Positions 18,656 to 27,643 of a stretch of 64,000 nucleotides of DNA are shown here, piece by piece. Source of the DNA: Sphingopyxis alaskensis RB2256 (GTDB lineage Bacteria > Pseudomonadota > Alphaproteobacteria > Sphingomonadales > Sphingomonadaceae); assembly GCF_000013985.1 (NCBI RefSeq), contig NC_008048.1, positions 248,001-312,000 on the forward strand, given 5' to 3'. Made by a program: the position numbers and the translations under genes. The notes below the pieces were generated by a model that saw only the letters and a list, made by a program, of their open reading frames with translations, made no database searches and was not told where the DNA came from. Within the stretch, counting starts at the first letter, position 1. Every line of letters begins with the position of its first letter.

Positions 18656-19354
18656 TCAGCCAATCCGAAAATCTAGGGCGGTCGTTCCACCGGGGCGGCC
18701 GCCCGCTTCGTATCGGCGCTCGACCATCCTGACGGTACCGTCCGCCGCCACCGCGGCGAGGGTCGAGGCGCGCGTGCCATAGACTTCGCCCGTCAGGAAC
18801 AGCGCCGGGTCGCCTTCCGCCGTCAGCGTGTCGAGCAGACCCTCAGGGTCGCTGCGCGACCCGACGAGCGCCGCCAGCGTGGCGCGCAGCCGCTCGGCGC
18901 GCGGGCAGGGGCGGTCGACGGGCTCGTTCGCGAGCGCATGGACGCCGGGCCCGAGGCTTGAAATCTGCGGCCGCGGCCGGTTGGTCAGGAGCCGCGGGCC
19001 GCTGCCGTCGATTGCGAACAGGTTGAAGGCGTTGAAGCGGTCGAGGTCGGCCACGGCCGGGTCGGCGAAACGCCCCTGTCCACGCAGCAGGTCGGTGACG
19101 AGCGCGCCGCGCGAGTCCTTCGCCGGATCGGGCATCGCGCCGCGCACATTGGTCACGACGACGGCGCGCCCGCTTGGCGCGTGGACGCCCAGCCACGTCC
19201 CGCCCGCCTGAAGGTCGCGCCCGGCGACGATCCCGCTGCCATCCGCCCATTGGTGGAGCGGGGCGGCGGGGCGCGCGTGAAACTCGTCACGATTGCCGAT
19301 GAGGATGAGCGGCCAGTCGGGATGGACGCGGTGGGCAAGGGCGACGACGCACAT
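18656..19354 (-). CDS. NRDE family protein (TANGO2-like)
   Basis: 232 residues from MCVVALAHRVHPDWPLILIGNRDEFHARP. The NRDE motif (N-R-D-E) after a hydrophobic strand and the invariant second-position Cys define the family. GGTWLGV and VTNVRG are further conserved blocks. The family is linked to heme or lipid handling and Golgi organisation in eukaryotes; the bacterial role is unsettled. The longer upstream frame has no ribosome site. It is divergent from the DUF4287/DUF5655 gene. Confidence 0.85.
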   Translation of the reverse strand: MCVVALAHRVHPDWPLILIGNRDEFHARPAAPLHQWADGSGIVAGRDLQAGGTWLGVHAPSGRAVVVTNVRGAMPDPAKDSRGALVTDLLRGQGRFADPAVADLDRFNAFNLFAIDGSGPRLLTNRPRPQISSLGPGVHALANEPVDRPCPRAERLRATLAALVGSRSDPEGLLDTLTAEGDPALFLTGEVYGTRASTLAAVAADGTVRMVERRYEAGGRPGGTTALDFRIG

Positions 19355-19395
19355 GCGCGCCCATATCGGGGCGTTCGGCGGCCTTGCCAAGCCTC

Positions 19396-19428
19396 TTGAC
19401 AAGTTCCTTGGTTGAATGTTCAATCAAC
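19396..19428 (+). promoter_or_regulatory. Candidate promoter with overlapping inverted repeat
   Basis: TTGACA at 19396-19401, and 17-18 bases on a weak -10 (TTCAAT or TCAATC). GTTGAATGTTCAATCAAC covers the -10, containing TTGAA-TG-TTCAA. This is the position expected for a repressor site. The TetR gene in the same operon is the natural candidate, but binding is not shown. Confidence 0.45.
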
Positions 19429-19451
19429 ATCGCTATCGGCGGGAGGACATC

Positions 19452-20006
19452 ATGGCCGACGAGTTCGCGAAGATGGGGGAGAGCCTGCGCGCCAAAACGG
19501 GCAAGGGGCTCGACGAATGGGTTGCCACCGCGCGCAGGGCCGGGATCGCCGGCCATATGGCGCTGGTGAACCACCTCAAATCCGAACATGGGCTGGGCCA
19601 CGGCTATGCCAATATGATCGTCCATGCCGCCAATGCCTCGTCGTCGCTGTCGCAGGACGACGACGCGCTGGTGCAAGCGGCATTCGACGGAGCGAAAGCG
19701 CATTGGCGGCCGCTCTACGACCGGTTCGCAGCGCTGGTGCAGGGCTTCGGCAACGACGTCGAGCTGGCGCCGAAGAAGGGCTATGTCAGCTTTCGCCGCA
19801 AGAAGCAGTTTGCGCTGCTGATGCCCTCGACCAAGGACCGTTTCGACATCGGCCTGGCGCTCAAGGGCGAGGCGCCGACCGGAAAGCTGGAGCTGGCGGG
19901 GAGCTGGAATGCCATGGTCTCGCACCGCATCCGCATCAACGCGGGCGAGGAGCCGGGCGACGATGTGACCGGCTGGCTCCGTGCCGCCTATGACCGTGCG
20001 GGCTGA
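19452..20006 (+). CDS. DUF4287/DUF5655 domain protein
   Basis: 184 residues from MADEFAKMGESL with GGAGG just upstream. The N-terminal part resembles DUF4287 (KTGKGLDEWVATARRAG and LKSEHGLGHGYANMIVH), and the C-terminal part resembles DUF5655 (VELAPKKGYVSFRRKKQFALL and KGEAPTGKLE), a small fold often found with transport or DNA-related proteins. No enzymatic residues stand out. It is first in a three-gene run with a TetR regulator (12 bases downstream) and a membrane protein. Confidence 0.75.
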   Translation: MADEFAKMGESLRAKTGKGLDEWVATARRAGIAGHMALVNHLKSEHGLGHGYANMIVHAANASSSLSQDDDALVQAAFDGAKAHWRPLYDRFAALVQGFGNDVELAPKKGYVSFRRKKQFALLMPSTKDRFDIGLALKGEAPTGKLELAGSWNAMVSHRIRINAGEEPGDDVTGWLRAAYDRAG

Positions 20007-20017
20007 AGGGGGTCACG

Positions 20018-20626
20018 ATGAACGCCGCCGACACGCGCCAGCGCATCCTGATGACCGCGATGGAGCTGTTCTGGGAGAAGGGGTATCTCTCGACCTCGGT
20101 GTCGGACATTCTTTCGCGCAGCCAGGTGCATTCGGGCAGCCTCTATCATTTCTTTCCCGGCAAGCAGGACGTGCTGATCGGCGTGCTCGAACTCTATCGC
20201 GACGGGATCGAGGAGATGCTGCTCGCGCCCAACTGGCAGGGGGTCGAGGATCCGGTCGAGCGCGTCTTTGCGTTGCTTGGCGGCTATCGCACGCACCTCA
20301 TTGTCACCGATTGCACCTATGGCTGTCCGATCGGCAGCCTCGCACTCGAAATCCACGAGCCCGACCCGGTGGTGCGCGAGCTGATGGCGGCGAACTTCAC
20401 CAATTGGTCCACGGCAATCGCGCGCTGTTTCGACGCGGCCGCCGACCGCCTGCCGCCGGGCACCGACGCGCAGGCGCTCGGCGAATTCGTGCTGACGGTG
20501 ATGGAAGGTGCGGTGATGCAGGCGCGCACCTATCGCGACATCGGCTATTTCGACCGCAACATCGCTGTATTGCGCGACTATATCACTATATTGCTGGCGA
20601 GCGCAAAGAATGATAGCCTAGCGTGA
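20018..20626 (+). CDS. TetR/AcrR family transcriptional regulator
   Basis: 202 residues. The N-terminal HTH is clear: RQRILMTAMELFWEKGYLSTSVSDILSRS followed by GSLYHFFPGKQDVL. The C-terminal ligand domain has CTYGCPIGSLALEIHE, resembling the TetR_C domains of regulators near YxaF/LmrA. It probably controls its own operon from the inverted repeat at 19411-19428. The membrane protein gene starts 22 bases downstream. Confidence 0.88.
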   Translation: MNAADTRQRILMTAMELFWEKGYLSTSVSDILSRSQVHSGSLYHFFPGKQDVLIGVLELYRDGIEEMLLAPNWQGVEDPVERVFALLGGYRTHLIVTDCTYGCPIGSLALEIHEPDPVVRELMAANFTNWSTAIARCFDAAADRLPPGTDAQALGEFVLTVMEGAVMQARTYRDIGYFDRNIAVLRDYITILLASAKNDSLA

Positions 20627-20648
20627 CTTTTCGGAGGGGGAGGGTGCA

Positions 20649-21086
20649 ATGACCGAAGTTGGAAAAACGCCGTGGCATCTGTGGGTGGTCGGCGTTCTTG
20701 CCGTGCTGGTGAATGCCTTTCCCGTGGTCGACTTCACGCTGACCAATGTGGAGAATGAATTCTGGCTGTCGCCGCTGACGAGCGACCAGCGCGTTTTCAT
20801 CCTCGGCGCGCCTTTGTGGGCGGACGTCTGCTGGGCGCTCGGCGGTTTTGGCGCCTTCATCGGATCGGTGCTGCTGCTCCTGCGTTCGCGTCATGCGGTG
20901 ACCGCTTATATCGTGTCGATCGCCGGTCTCGCTGGATCGACCCTCTACCAGCATATACTGAACGGCGAAACAACGCGCGCGCTGTTCCAGAATGTCGCAA
21001 TGATCGTAACGGCGGTCATCTGGGTCATCATGCTGGCGCTGTTCTTCTACGCGCGCGCGATGAAGGCGAAGGGTGTTCTGCGCTGA
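20649..21086 (+). CDS. Small membrane protein, four predicted helices
   Basis: 145 residues, not assigned to a named family. Hydrophobic segments at about 8-28, 50-78, 84-100 and 112-136; the loop between the first two contains VVDFTLTNVENEFWLSPLTSDQR. Short conserved-looking Trp and Pro positions suggest a real gene. A strong ribosome site (GGAGGG) precedes the ATG. Its place after a TetR gene makes it a likely regulated target, possibly in solvent or drug response. Confidence 0.7.
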   Translation: MTEVGKTPWHLWVVGVLAVLVNAFPVVDFTLTNVENEFWLSPLTSDQRVFILGAPLWADVCWALGGFGAFIGSVLLLLRSRHAVTAYIVSIAGLAGSTLYQHILNGETTRALFQNVAMIVTAVIWVIMLALFFYARAMKAKGVLR

Positions 21087-21125
21087 CCATGACCGCTTTG
21101 GGGTGGTGAGCGGCCTTTCCTCTTT

Positions 21126-21261
21126 CCCCTCTCCCGTCGGGAGAGGGATACGCAGGCTAGGTTGCGTAGCAACCTAGCCGAAGTTGGGTGAGGGGATCAC
21201 CTGTCCACCCTGAAATCTAACCTCAGGCACCCTCACCCAACCCTCTCCCAAGGGGAGAGGG
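21126..21261. repeat. Intergenic palindromic repeat, CCCTCTCCC family (copy 5)
   Basis: Ends CCCTCTCCCGTCGGGAGAGG and CCCTCTCCCAAGGGGAGAGG; inside, CTAGGTTGCGTAGCAACCTAG is a perfect hairpin and GGGTGAGGGG recurs. It lies between convergent genes. Confidence 0.82.
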
Positions 21262-21294
21262 CTTTGTGGCAGCTTCCGGTCGTTCGCAGCCTTC

Positions 21295-22797
21295 CTACCG
21301 CGCCCGGATAAACGCCCGCACATCCTCCGACAGTTTCCGCCGGTCTTCGTCGCGGATGTACATCATGTGGCCTGCGTCATAATAGGTAAAGGTGATGCGA
21401 TCCTGCGGGATGCCGGTGCGTGACAGCGCATATTCGGCGGCGAAAAAGGGCGTTGCGAAATCATACCAGCCCTGCGCGACGAGCACGCGCAACCCGCTGT
21501 TCTCGCGCATCGCCTGTCCGATGTACGGCGCGACGTTCAGATAGGCGTTGGTGTCGCGCCCGCCGATGCGCCAGTCCCATTGCCCGCCGATGCCGCTGAT
21601 CGACTGATATTCGCGGTCCGTCCTGAACCCCAATCCGTCGCGCAGCCAGCTGTTGATCGCCGCGGTATAGCTGGCGTCGATCCCGTAAAAGCTGGGATCG
21701 TTGTCGGGGGTTTCGCCGGCGTGGTCATAATCCTTGCCCGTATAGCGGCTGTCGAGGCGCCCGACGGTGAGGCCGCGGTCGCGCAGCAGCTCCTTGTAGA
21801 AGCGCGCGGGCGTGACGCGCAGGTCCGCCTGTTCGAGCCAGGTTTCGGACAGGCCGGTGAAGCGCGCAAGCTCGCGGCGGATCGCGGCGCGCTCCTCGCC
21901 CTGCAATTTCTGCCCTTTGAGCAGCGCGGTCGCATAGGGGCCGATCGCCCATTGCCGCGCTTCCTCTGCAAAAGCCTCGACCGACGACGCGCTCGCCTTG
22001 CCGTGATAGAGCGCGGTGACCGCCATCGACGGCAGGTTGGTGACCGGCGACAGCTCGTTGCCCGGCGTGTCGGCGCCCGCCGCAAAATCGAGCACGGTCG
22101 AAATCAGGATCAGCCCGTTGAACGCGACATCATTGTAAGTCGCGTTCATCAGCTGGTGCGCGACCGCGGCGGTGCGGGTGGTGCCATAGCTTTCGCCGCC
22201 GAGATATTTGGGGCTGTTCCAGCGGCCATTGTCGGCGAGCCAGCGGCGGATCACTTCGGCGACCAGCTTCGCATCCTGCGTCACGCCGTAATAATCCTTG
22301 GGGTCGGCCTTGCCGATCAGGTGCGAAAAGCCCGTGCCCGGCGGGTCGATGAACACGATGTCGGTGACGTCGAGCAGCGCGTCGGGATTGTCGACGATGG
22401 GCCAGGGCGGCGCGCCGTCATCAACCCCGGTGCCGGGGATCGCAACGCGCTTCGGCCCGAACGCGCCCATCATCAACCAGACGGTGCCCGAACCGGGGCC
22501 GCCGTTGAACAGGAAGGTCACCGGACGGCTGGTGTCGCGCGGTTCCTTGACATAGGATGTGGTGACGACGGCGACTTCGGGCACGCCGTCCTTGTTCCTG
22601 ATGATCGTCTCACCAATCGTCGCGGCGTAATTGATCCGCTGGCCGCCAAAGGTGCCGCTGAGTTTGGTGGTGCGGATTTGCGGTTCGTAGTCGGCGGGCT
22701 TTTCGGCCTTCGCCTTGTCATTCTTGTCCTCGGCATGGACGATGGCAGGAACCGCGACGGCAAGCGCCAGCGCGATCAGCGACAGACCCGATTTCAT
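21295..22797 (-). CDS. Secreted S10 family serine carboxypeptidase
   Basis: 500 residues with a cleavable signal peptide (MKSGLSLIALALAVAVPAIVHA). The S10 catalytic triad is visible: Ser in GGESYGTTR, Asp in WYDFATPF near residue 440 and His in YDAGHMMY near 475. FLFNGGPGSGTVWLMMGAFGPKR forms the oxyanion region. It removes C-terminal residues from peptides in the periplasm or outside, probably for nutrition. It is monocistronic. Bacterial S10 enzymes of this type are common in sphingomonads and xanthomonads. Confidence 0.9.
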   Translation of the reverse strand: MKSGLSLIALALAVAVPAIVHAEDKNDKAKAEKPADYEPQIRTTKLSGTFGGQRINYAATIGETIIRNKDGVPEVAVVTTSYVKEPRDTSRPVTFLFNGGPGSGTVWLMMGAFGPKRVAIPGTGVDDGAPPWPIVDNPDALLDVTDIVFIDPPGTGFSHLIGKADPKDYYGVTQDAKLVAEVIRRWLADNGRWNSPKYLGGESYGTTRTAAVAHQLMNATYNDVAFNGLILISTVLDFAAGADTPGNELSPVTNLPSMAVTALYHGKASASSVEAFAEEARQWAIGPYATALLKGQKLQGEERAAIRRELARFTGLSETWLEQADLRVTPARFYKELLRDRGLTVGRLDSRYTGKDYDHAGETPDNDPSFYGIDASYTAAINSWLRDGLGFRTDREYQSISGIGGQWDWRIGGRDTNAYLNVAPYIGQAMRENSGLRVLVAQGWYDFATPFFAAEYALSRTGIPQDRITFTYYDAGHMMYIRDEDRRKLSEDVRAFIRAR

Positions 22798-22914
22798 ACA
22801 CTTGTCTCCCCGTTTGACGCACGGACGCTAAGCCGCGCGCGGGGAGGGGGCAAGGGTGCTGGTCGGTTGCAGTGGGGTTTTGTTCGAAGGGGTCAGGCGG
22901 ATGACGCCTATCGC

Positions 22915-23136
22915 CTACCTCACAGCGTAGATCGCCGGGCGATAACGGGGTTCGGGGATCGGAAAGCCTTTCTCCCGCGCAACCTCAAGCCAGCTTTCGA
23001 TCGCGATTTCAGCTTCCGCAACGGCTTCAATTGGCGTCTCGCCATGCGCCGAGCAAGGGCGCAAGTCGGGAACATCAGCTATCCAGCAATTGTCGTCGGG
23101 ATACCAGAAAACATTAATGTGATAGCGGGGCTGCAT
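22915..23136 (-). CDS. HicB-like / DUF1902 small protein
   Basis: 73 residues: YHINVFWYPDDNCWIADVPDLRPCSAHGET, then a helix EAVAEAEIAIESWLEVAREKG. This is the partial RNase H-like fold of HicB antitoxins and DUF1902 proteins. No C-terminal DNA-binding domain and no hicA toxin are adjacent. Its ATG overlaps the higA stop (TGATG), so it is cotranslated as the third member of the toxin-antitoxin operon. Confidence 0.72.
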   Translation of the reverse strand: MQPRYHINVFWYPDDNCWIADVPDLRPCSAHGETPIEAVAEAEIAIESWLEVAREKGFPIPEPRYRPAIYAVR

Positions 23137-23456
23137 CAGGCGGCACGACGGACGATCTTGTCCAAGTCAGCCCCGTGTTCCCGGCGTTCTTCCTCCAGAT
23201 CATAGTCGATCTGAAGGCCGAGAAAAAAACCCTCGCTCATTCCGAAGTAGCGCGCCAGTCGCAGATCAACATTGGCGTCGATTGCTTGCCGGGCATCCAG
23301 AATGGCTTCGAGATGTTCAACGGCGATTCCGGCTCCATCAGCAACCTCAGAAATGGCGATGTCGCTGCCGATCAGGAAATCGTGGCGCAGAATGTCGCCG
23401 GGATGGACATTGTCCAGCCGGTCGTCATCCTCGGTGATAGTCCTCGATCCGGACAT
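23136..23456 (-). CDS. higA: HigA family antitoxin
   Basis: 106 residues. The HigA signature HPGDILRHDFL lies at about 18-28, followed by an HTH (ISEVADGAGIAVEHLEAILDARQAIDANVDLRLARYFGMSEGFFLGLQ, cited here in part only as the XRE-like fold). It would neutralise HigB and autorepress the operon. It overlaps the end of higB by 32 bases with the toxin gene first, the usual higBA order. A start a few codons downstream is possible. Confidence 0.82.
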   Translation of the reverse strand: MSGSRTITEDDDRLDNVHPGDILRHDFLIGSDIAISEVADGAGIAVEHLEAILDARQAIDANVDLRLARYFGMSEGFFLGLQIDYDLEEERREHGADLDKIVRRAA

Positions 23457-23712
23457 CGTCAGCGCCTCCGTTCGACCAATGGAAGGTGATCCGCCACTGG
23501 TCGTTGATCCGCAGACTATATCGTAAAGGTGTGAAGCCTTTCAACTGTTCCAGTCGATTGCCTGCGGGAACGCGCAGATCCTGAAGTTTTGTGGTGCGAT
23601 TGAGTTGACGTAATTTCCGCCGCGCAGTTGATTGAATGTCCCCTGGCAGCTTGCGGCTGCGTTCACCGCGCCAGACGTGCTCCGTTTCTGGTTCTGCGAA
23701 GGAGCGGATCAT
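23425..23712 (-). CDS. higB: HigB/RelE family toxin
   Basis: 95 residues of the RelE/HigB fold: MIRSFAEPETEHVWRGER at the start, RRKLRQLNRTTKLQDLRVP in the middle, then GNRLEQLKGF and YSLRINDQWRITFHW with the basic residues expected of a ribosome-dependent mRNA interferase. It starts six bases after the unknown gene at 23719 on the same strand and is followed by higA, so the toxin may share a transcript with that gene. Confidence 0.85.
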   Translation of the reverse strand: MIRSFAEPETEHVWRGERSRKLPGDIQSTARRKLRQLNRTTKLQDLRVPAGNRLEQLKGFTPLRYSLRINDQWRITFHWSNGGADDVRIEDYHRG

Positions 23713-23718
23713 TGCATA

Positions 23719-24282
23719 CTATTCCGGCGATGCGTGAGCCAAAACGATGTTTGCGATTTTTTGGGCCTCTTGCATCGTAAGATCGAAAGGCAGGCCAAAA
23801 ATCCGGACCGTCAGATTCTGTCTCAACTGCACAGGCAACTGATTTACGTTCGGCAGATCGACCATTGGAAGTGACGAGGTTGTCGGGGGAGAGGCCGACG
23901 TCTGAGTGGTCGGCGCTTTCGACTTCTGCGGTTTCGCGTTGTTTCCATTCGCCTTTTGGCGCATCCGAGATTGTCCGCTCGGACGAAAGCTAACCGGATT
24001 CTCGCTATACGAACGAAAATCCTCTAGCGCCGTCTTTAATCTGCTACGGTAGGTTTGAAGACTGTCAGGCGTGTATTGATGCGGGTTGAGATTATCAAAG
24101 CGCCCCATCACGTGATCGATGTCTAGGTTCGTGACGTCCTCGGCTTCGTCGTCAGACAGCACCGCCAGCACCTTTGCCACGGCCGTCCGCCGAGCCGAAG
24201 CAGTTGCCCGAGCTATAAGTCCCTTTTCACCTAGGTAGTCAAGGAAACGAATGAAATCATCTCTGCTACGGTTCTGCGACAT
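23719..24282 (-). CDS. Unrecognised protein, 187 residues, upstream of higBA
   Basis: Start chosen at MSQNRSRDDFIRFLDYLGEKGL. The first 100 residues are helical (DFIRFLDYLGEKGLIARATA, then YRSRLKTALEDFRSY), loosely like the core-binding fold of tyrosine recombinases, but no catalytic domain follows. A low-complexity Ser/Thr/Pro/Lys linker (about 105-140) leads to a C-terminal segment (VQLRQNLTVRIFGLPFDLTMQEAQKIANIV) that suggests a compact domain. Base composition is visibly more AT-rich than the neighbours. No function is assigned. Confidence 0.55.
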   Translation of the reverse strand: MSQNRSRDDFIRFLDYLGEKGLIARATASARRTAVAKVLAVLSDDEAEDVTNLDIDHVMGRFDNLNPHQYTPDSLQTYRSRLKTALEDFRSYSENPVSFRPSGQSRMRQKANGNNAKPQKSKAPTTQTSASPPTTSSLPMVDLPNVNQLPVQLRQNLTVRIFGLPFDLTMQEAQKIANIVLAHASPE

Positions 24283-24383
24283 TGGTCTACCTCCGATCGC
24301 CGCGATAGGCGATTCGGCGGACGCCGTCAACAAAAAGTTTAACGTTCATCTACGTCAAAACTGAACGCAGAATTGAAAATCCT

Positions 24384-26570
24384 TCACCGCCCCCACTTCG
24401 TCTTGCTCTGCTTCCCGAAGCGGCCCTTGCGCGTCCCCGGCTTGCCCTCGTTGCTGCGGCCCACGCGCGGCGCGACCTGTTGGTCGGGGGGCAGGCCCAG
24501 TTCGTCGGCCTCCAGCTTGCGGATTTCGTCGCGCAGGCGCCCGGCTTCCTCGAACTCCAGGTCGGCGGCGGCATCGCGCATCTTCTTTTCGAGTTCCTGG
24601 ATATAGGCGCGGAGGTTGTGGCCGACCATGTGCGCGGGCTTGTCTTCGCCGATGTCGATGACGACGCCGTCCTTCGACGCGACATGCGCGATGATGTCGC
24701 CGATGTTGCGCTTGATCGTCGTCGGGGTGATGCCGTGCGCTTCGTTATACGCCTTCTGCTTTTCGCGGCGGCGGTCGGTTTCGCGCAGCGCGCGTTCCAT
24801 GCTGCCGGTGATGCGGTCGGCGTAGAGGATGACGCGCCCGTCGACGTTGCGCGCGGCGCGGCCGATCGTCTGGACGAGGCTGGTTTCGCTGCGCAAAAAG
24901 CCCTCCTTGTCGGCGTCGAGGATCGCGACGAGCCCGCATTCGGGAATGTCGAGCCCTTCGCGGAGCAGGTTGATGCCGACGAGCACGTCGAACACGCCGA
25001 GCCGGAGGTCGCGGATAATCTCGATGCGTTCGAGCGTTTCGACGTCCGAGTGCATGTAGCGGACCTTGAGCCCCGCTTCGTGCAGAAACTCGGTCAAATC
25101 CTCGGCCATGCGCTTGGTCAGAGTCGTCACCAGCGTGCGGTATCCCGCTGCCGCGGTCTTTTTCGCTTCGGCGATCAGGTCGTCGACCTGTTCCTCGACC
25201 GGCCTGATCTCGACCGGCGGGTCGATGAGGCCGGTGGGGCGGATCACCTGTTCGGCGAAGACGCCCTGCGTGCGCTCCATCTCCCAGGTGCCGGGGGTCG
25301 CCGAGACGCTGATCGTCTGCGGGCGCATCATGTCCCATTCGGCGAAGCGCAAGGGCCTATTGTCGATGCAGCTCGGCAGGCGGAAGCCATATTCGGCGAG
25401 GGTGATCTTGCGGCGATGGTCGCCCTTTGACATTGCGCCGATCTGCGGGATCGTCTGGTGGCTTTCGTCGACGAAGAGCAGCGCATTGTCGGGCAGATAT
25501 TCGAACAGGGTCGGCGGCGGCTCGCCGGGCAGGCGGCCGGTGAGAAAGCGGCTGTAATTCTCGATCCCGGCGCAACTGCCCGTCGCGGCGATCATTTCGA
25601 GGTCGAAATTGGTGCGCTGTTCGAGCCGCTGCGCTTCGAGCAGGCGCCCCTCGGCCTCCAGCTCCTTGAGCCGTTCCGCAAGTTCGTGGCGGATCGCTTC
25701 GGTTGCCTGCTTGAGCGTCGGGCCGGGCGTGACATAGTGGCTGTTGGCATAGATGCGGATGCTGTTCAGGCTCGCGATCTTCTTGCCGGTCAGCGGGTCG
25801 AACTCGGTGATCTCCTCGATCTCGTCGCCGAAAAAGCTGACGCGCCACGCCATATCCTCATAGTGCGACGGGAAGATTTCGAGGCTGTCGCCGCGCACGC
25901 GGAAATTGCCGCGCGCGAAGGCCTGATCGTTGCGTTTGTACTGGAGCGCGACGAGCTTGCGGATGATCTCACGGTTGTCGGCGACCTGGCCTTTCTTGAG
26001 GTCGAAGATCATCGCGGAGTAGGTTTCGACCGACCCGATGCCATAGAGGCAGCTCACCGAGGCGACGATGATGACATCGTCGCGTTCGAGCAGCGCGCGC
26101 GTCGCCGAATGGCGCATCCGGTCGATCGCCTCGTTTACGCTCGACTCCTTCTCGATATAGGTGTCCGAACGCGGCACATAGGCTTCGGGCTGGTAATAGT
26201 CGTAATAGCTGACGAAATACTCGACGGCATTGTTCGGAAAGAAGCTCTTGAACTCGCCATAGAGCTGCGCAGCAAGGATCTTGTTGGGCGCGAGGATCAG
26301 CGCGGGGCGCTGCAACTCCTCGATCACCTTGGCCATGGTGAAGGTCTTGCCCGATCCGGTGACACCGAGCAGCACCTGGTCGCGTTCGCCCGTGCGCGCG
26401 GTTTCGACCAGTTCCCTGATCGCTGTCGGCTGATCGCCCGCAGGTTCATAGTCGCTAACCAGTTCGAATCGCTTGCCGCCTTCGACCTTGTCGGGCCGGG
26501 CGGGGCGGTGCGGCACATAGCCTTCGGCGGTGTCGATTTCGTCGAGCGAGGTGCGAATCTGGATTGCCAT
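24384..26570 (-). CDS. uvrB: Excinuclease ABC subunit B
   Basis: 728 residues from [12 protein letters not shown]; the extra codons upstream are unsupported. Walker A GVTGSGKT, the damage-probing beta-hairpin [12 protein letters not shown], helicase motifs through IGRAARN, and the C-terminal UVR domain ([20 protein letters not shown]) that contacts UvrC. The tail after it ([20 protein letters not shown]) is short and basic. UvrB verifies DNA damage in nucleotide excision repair. It is divergent from the DUF3617 gene 83 bases away. Confidence 0.97.
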   Translation of the reverse strand: MAIQIRTSLDEIDTAEGYVPHRPARPDKVEGGKRFELVSDYEPAGDQPTAIRELVETARTGERDQVLLGVTGSGKTFTMAKVIEELQRPALILAPNKILAAQLYGEFKSFFPNNAVEYFVSYYDYYQPEAYVPRSDTYIEKESSVNEAIDRMRHSATRALLERDDVIIVASVSCLYGIGSVETYSAMIFDLKKGQVADNREIIRKLVALQYKRNDQAFARGNFRVRGDSLEIFPSHYEDMAWRVSFFGDEIEEITEFDPLTGKKIASLNSIRIYANSHYVTPGPTLKQATEAIRHELAERLKELEAEGRLLEAQRLEQRTNFDLEMIAATGSCAGIENYSRFLTGRLPGEPPPTLFEYLPDNALLFVDESHQTIPQIGAMSKGDHRRKITLAEYGFRLPSCIDNRPLRFAEWDMMRPQTISVSATPGTWEMERTQGVFAEQVIRPTGLIDPPVEIRPVEEQVDDLIAEAKKTAAAGYRTLVTTLTKRMAEDLTEFLHEAGLKVRYMHSDVETLERIEIIRDLRLGVFDVLVGINLLREGLDIPECGLVAILDADKEGFLRSETSLVQTIGRAARNVDGRVILYADRITGSMERALRETDRRREKQKAYNEAHGITPTTIKRNIGDIIAHVASKDGVVIDIGEDKPAHMVGHNLRAYIQELEKKMRDAAADLEFEEAGRLRDEIRKLEADELGLPPDQQVAPRVGRSNEGKPGTRKGRFGKQSKTKWGR

Positions 26571-26653
26571 TGCCGCCAATATGGTATCGATGGAGCGGGT
26601 CCACAATCGCAATGACGAGAAAGCGGAAGCGGCGAGTCTTGAGGAGACAGGCG

Positions 26654-27166
26654 ATGAAGAAGGTGATGACGATTGCGGCCCTCGGCACGCTTCTGGCGCT
26701 GTCGGGTTGCGGCAAGGCGGAGAATGCCGGCGGCACGGTGAAGCGCGAGGCGGGCAACTGGAAAACCGAGGTCAAGCTGGTGAAGTTCGAGATTCCGGGG
26801 ATGCCGCCCGAAATGAAGGATGGCATGACCAGGATGGTCGAGGGTGCCAGCGGCATGGACCAGTGCTTCACGCAGGAACAGGTCGACAAGGAAGATATCG
26901 CCGCCGAACTCGCCAAGGGGCCGGGCAATGGCGGCGAATGCACCTGGTCGAAAAAGGATGTCGCGGGCGGCAAGATCGACGTCGCGGGCACCTGCACCGC
27001 CAACGGCCAGACGGTCGAAATGGCGATGAACGGCACGATGGAAGCGAAAAGGTCCGACGTGACGATCACGACCAGGGGCAAGGTGCCGACCGGCGGCGAC
27101 ATGGAAATGGTGATGCAGATGACGAGCACGCACACCGGCCCGTGCAAGGCACCGGCTACAACCTGA
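26654..27166 (+). CDS. DUF3617 family lipoprotein
   Basis: 170 residues from [19 protein letters not shown], a lipoprotein signal with Cys19; GAGGAG lies about ten bases upstream. The body [25 protein letters not shown], four spaced cysteines (CFTQ, ECTWS, GTCTANG, GPCKAP) and alternating strands fit the DUF3617 family, periplasmic proteins of unknown role common in sphingomonads. The four Cys could form two disulfides. A hairpin terminator follows. Confidence 0.82.
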   Translation: MKKVMTIAALGTLLALSGCGKAENAGGTVKREAGNWKTEVKLVKFEIPGMPPEMKDGMTRMVEGASGMDQCFTQEQVDKEDIAAELAKGPGNGGECTWSKKDVAGGKIDVAGTCTANGQTVEMAMNGTMEAKRSDVTITTRGKVPTGGDMEMVMQMTSTHTGPCKAPATT

Positions 27167-27192
27167 AACCCCGGGTAATTGCCGGATGATGG

Positions 27193-27215
27193 GGGCGTCA
27201 GCCATGCTGGCGCCC
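27193..27215 (+). terminator. Probable terminator after the DUF3617 gene
   Basis: GGGCGTCAGC, loop CAT, GCTGGCGCCC (one G-T pair), followed by only a short T stretch (TTGT), so efficiency may be modest. Confidence 0.5.
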
Positions 27216-27244
27216 TTGTCGGTTGGATGAGAAGGGAGCGTGTA

Positions 27245-27643
27245 ATGCTGGGCTATGTGACGATGGGCACCAACGATCTTGACCGTGCGCGCGAATTTTA
27301 CGCCGCGCTGCTCGGGACGATCGGCGCCAGCGAATTGATGCGCATGTCGGACGAAGACAACGGGTTTACCCTCTATGCGACCGGCTGGGGACAGCCGGGG
27401 ATCGCGGTGACGCGGCCATATGACGGCCAGCCCGCGCATCGCGGCAACGGGCATATGGCGGCGATTGTCGTCGATAGCCGTGCCAAGGTCGATTCGCTTC
27501 ACGCCAAGGCGCTCGAACTGGGCGGTACATGCGAAGGCGCGCCGGGCGTGCGCGGCGACGAGGGCGAGCAGGCGTTTTACGGCGCCTATTTCCGCGACCT
27601 CGACGGCAACAAGCTTTGCGCCTTCCGGATCGGGCCCGCCTGA
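27245..27643 (+). CDS. VOC family (glyoxalase-like) protein
   Basis: 132 residues from MLGYVTMGTNDLDRAREFYAALLG, preceded by GGGAG. This opening, GQPGIAVTRPYDGQPAHRGNGHMAAIVVDS in the middle, and YFRDLDGNKLCAF at the end give the two beta-alpha-beta-beta-beta units of vicinal-oxygen-chelate proteins. The C-terminal metal-ligand Glu position of true glyoxalases is replaced by the LDGNKL pattern common to uncharacterised members. The substrate is unknown. Confidence 0.85.
   Translation: MLGYVTMGTNDLDRAREFYAALLGTIGASELMRMSDEDNGFTLYATGWGQPGIAVTRPYDGQPAHRGNGHMAAIVVDSRAKVDSLHAKALELGGTCEGAPGVRGDEGEQAFYGAYFRDLDGNKLCAFRIGPA

Noticed and set aside
24480..26615. Plus-strand frames antisense to uvrB
   Set aside because: Shadows of a well-conserved gene; composition is typical of antisense high-GC frames.
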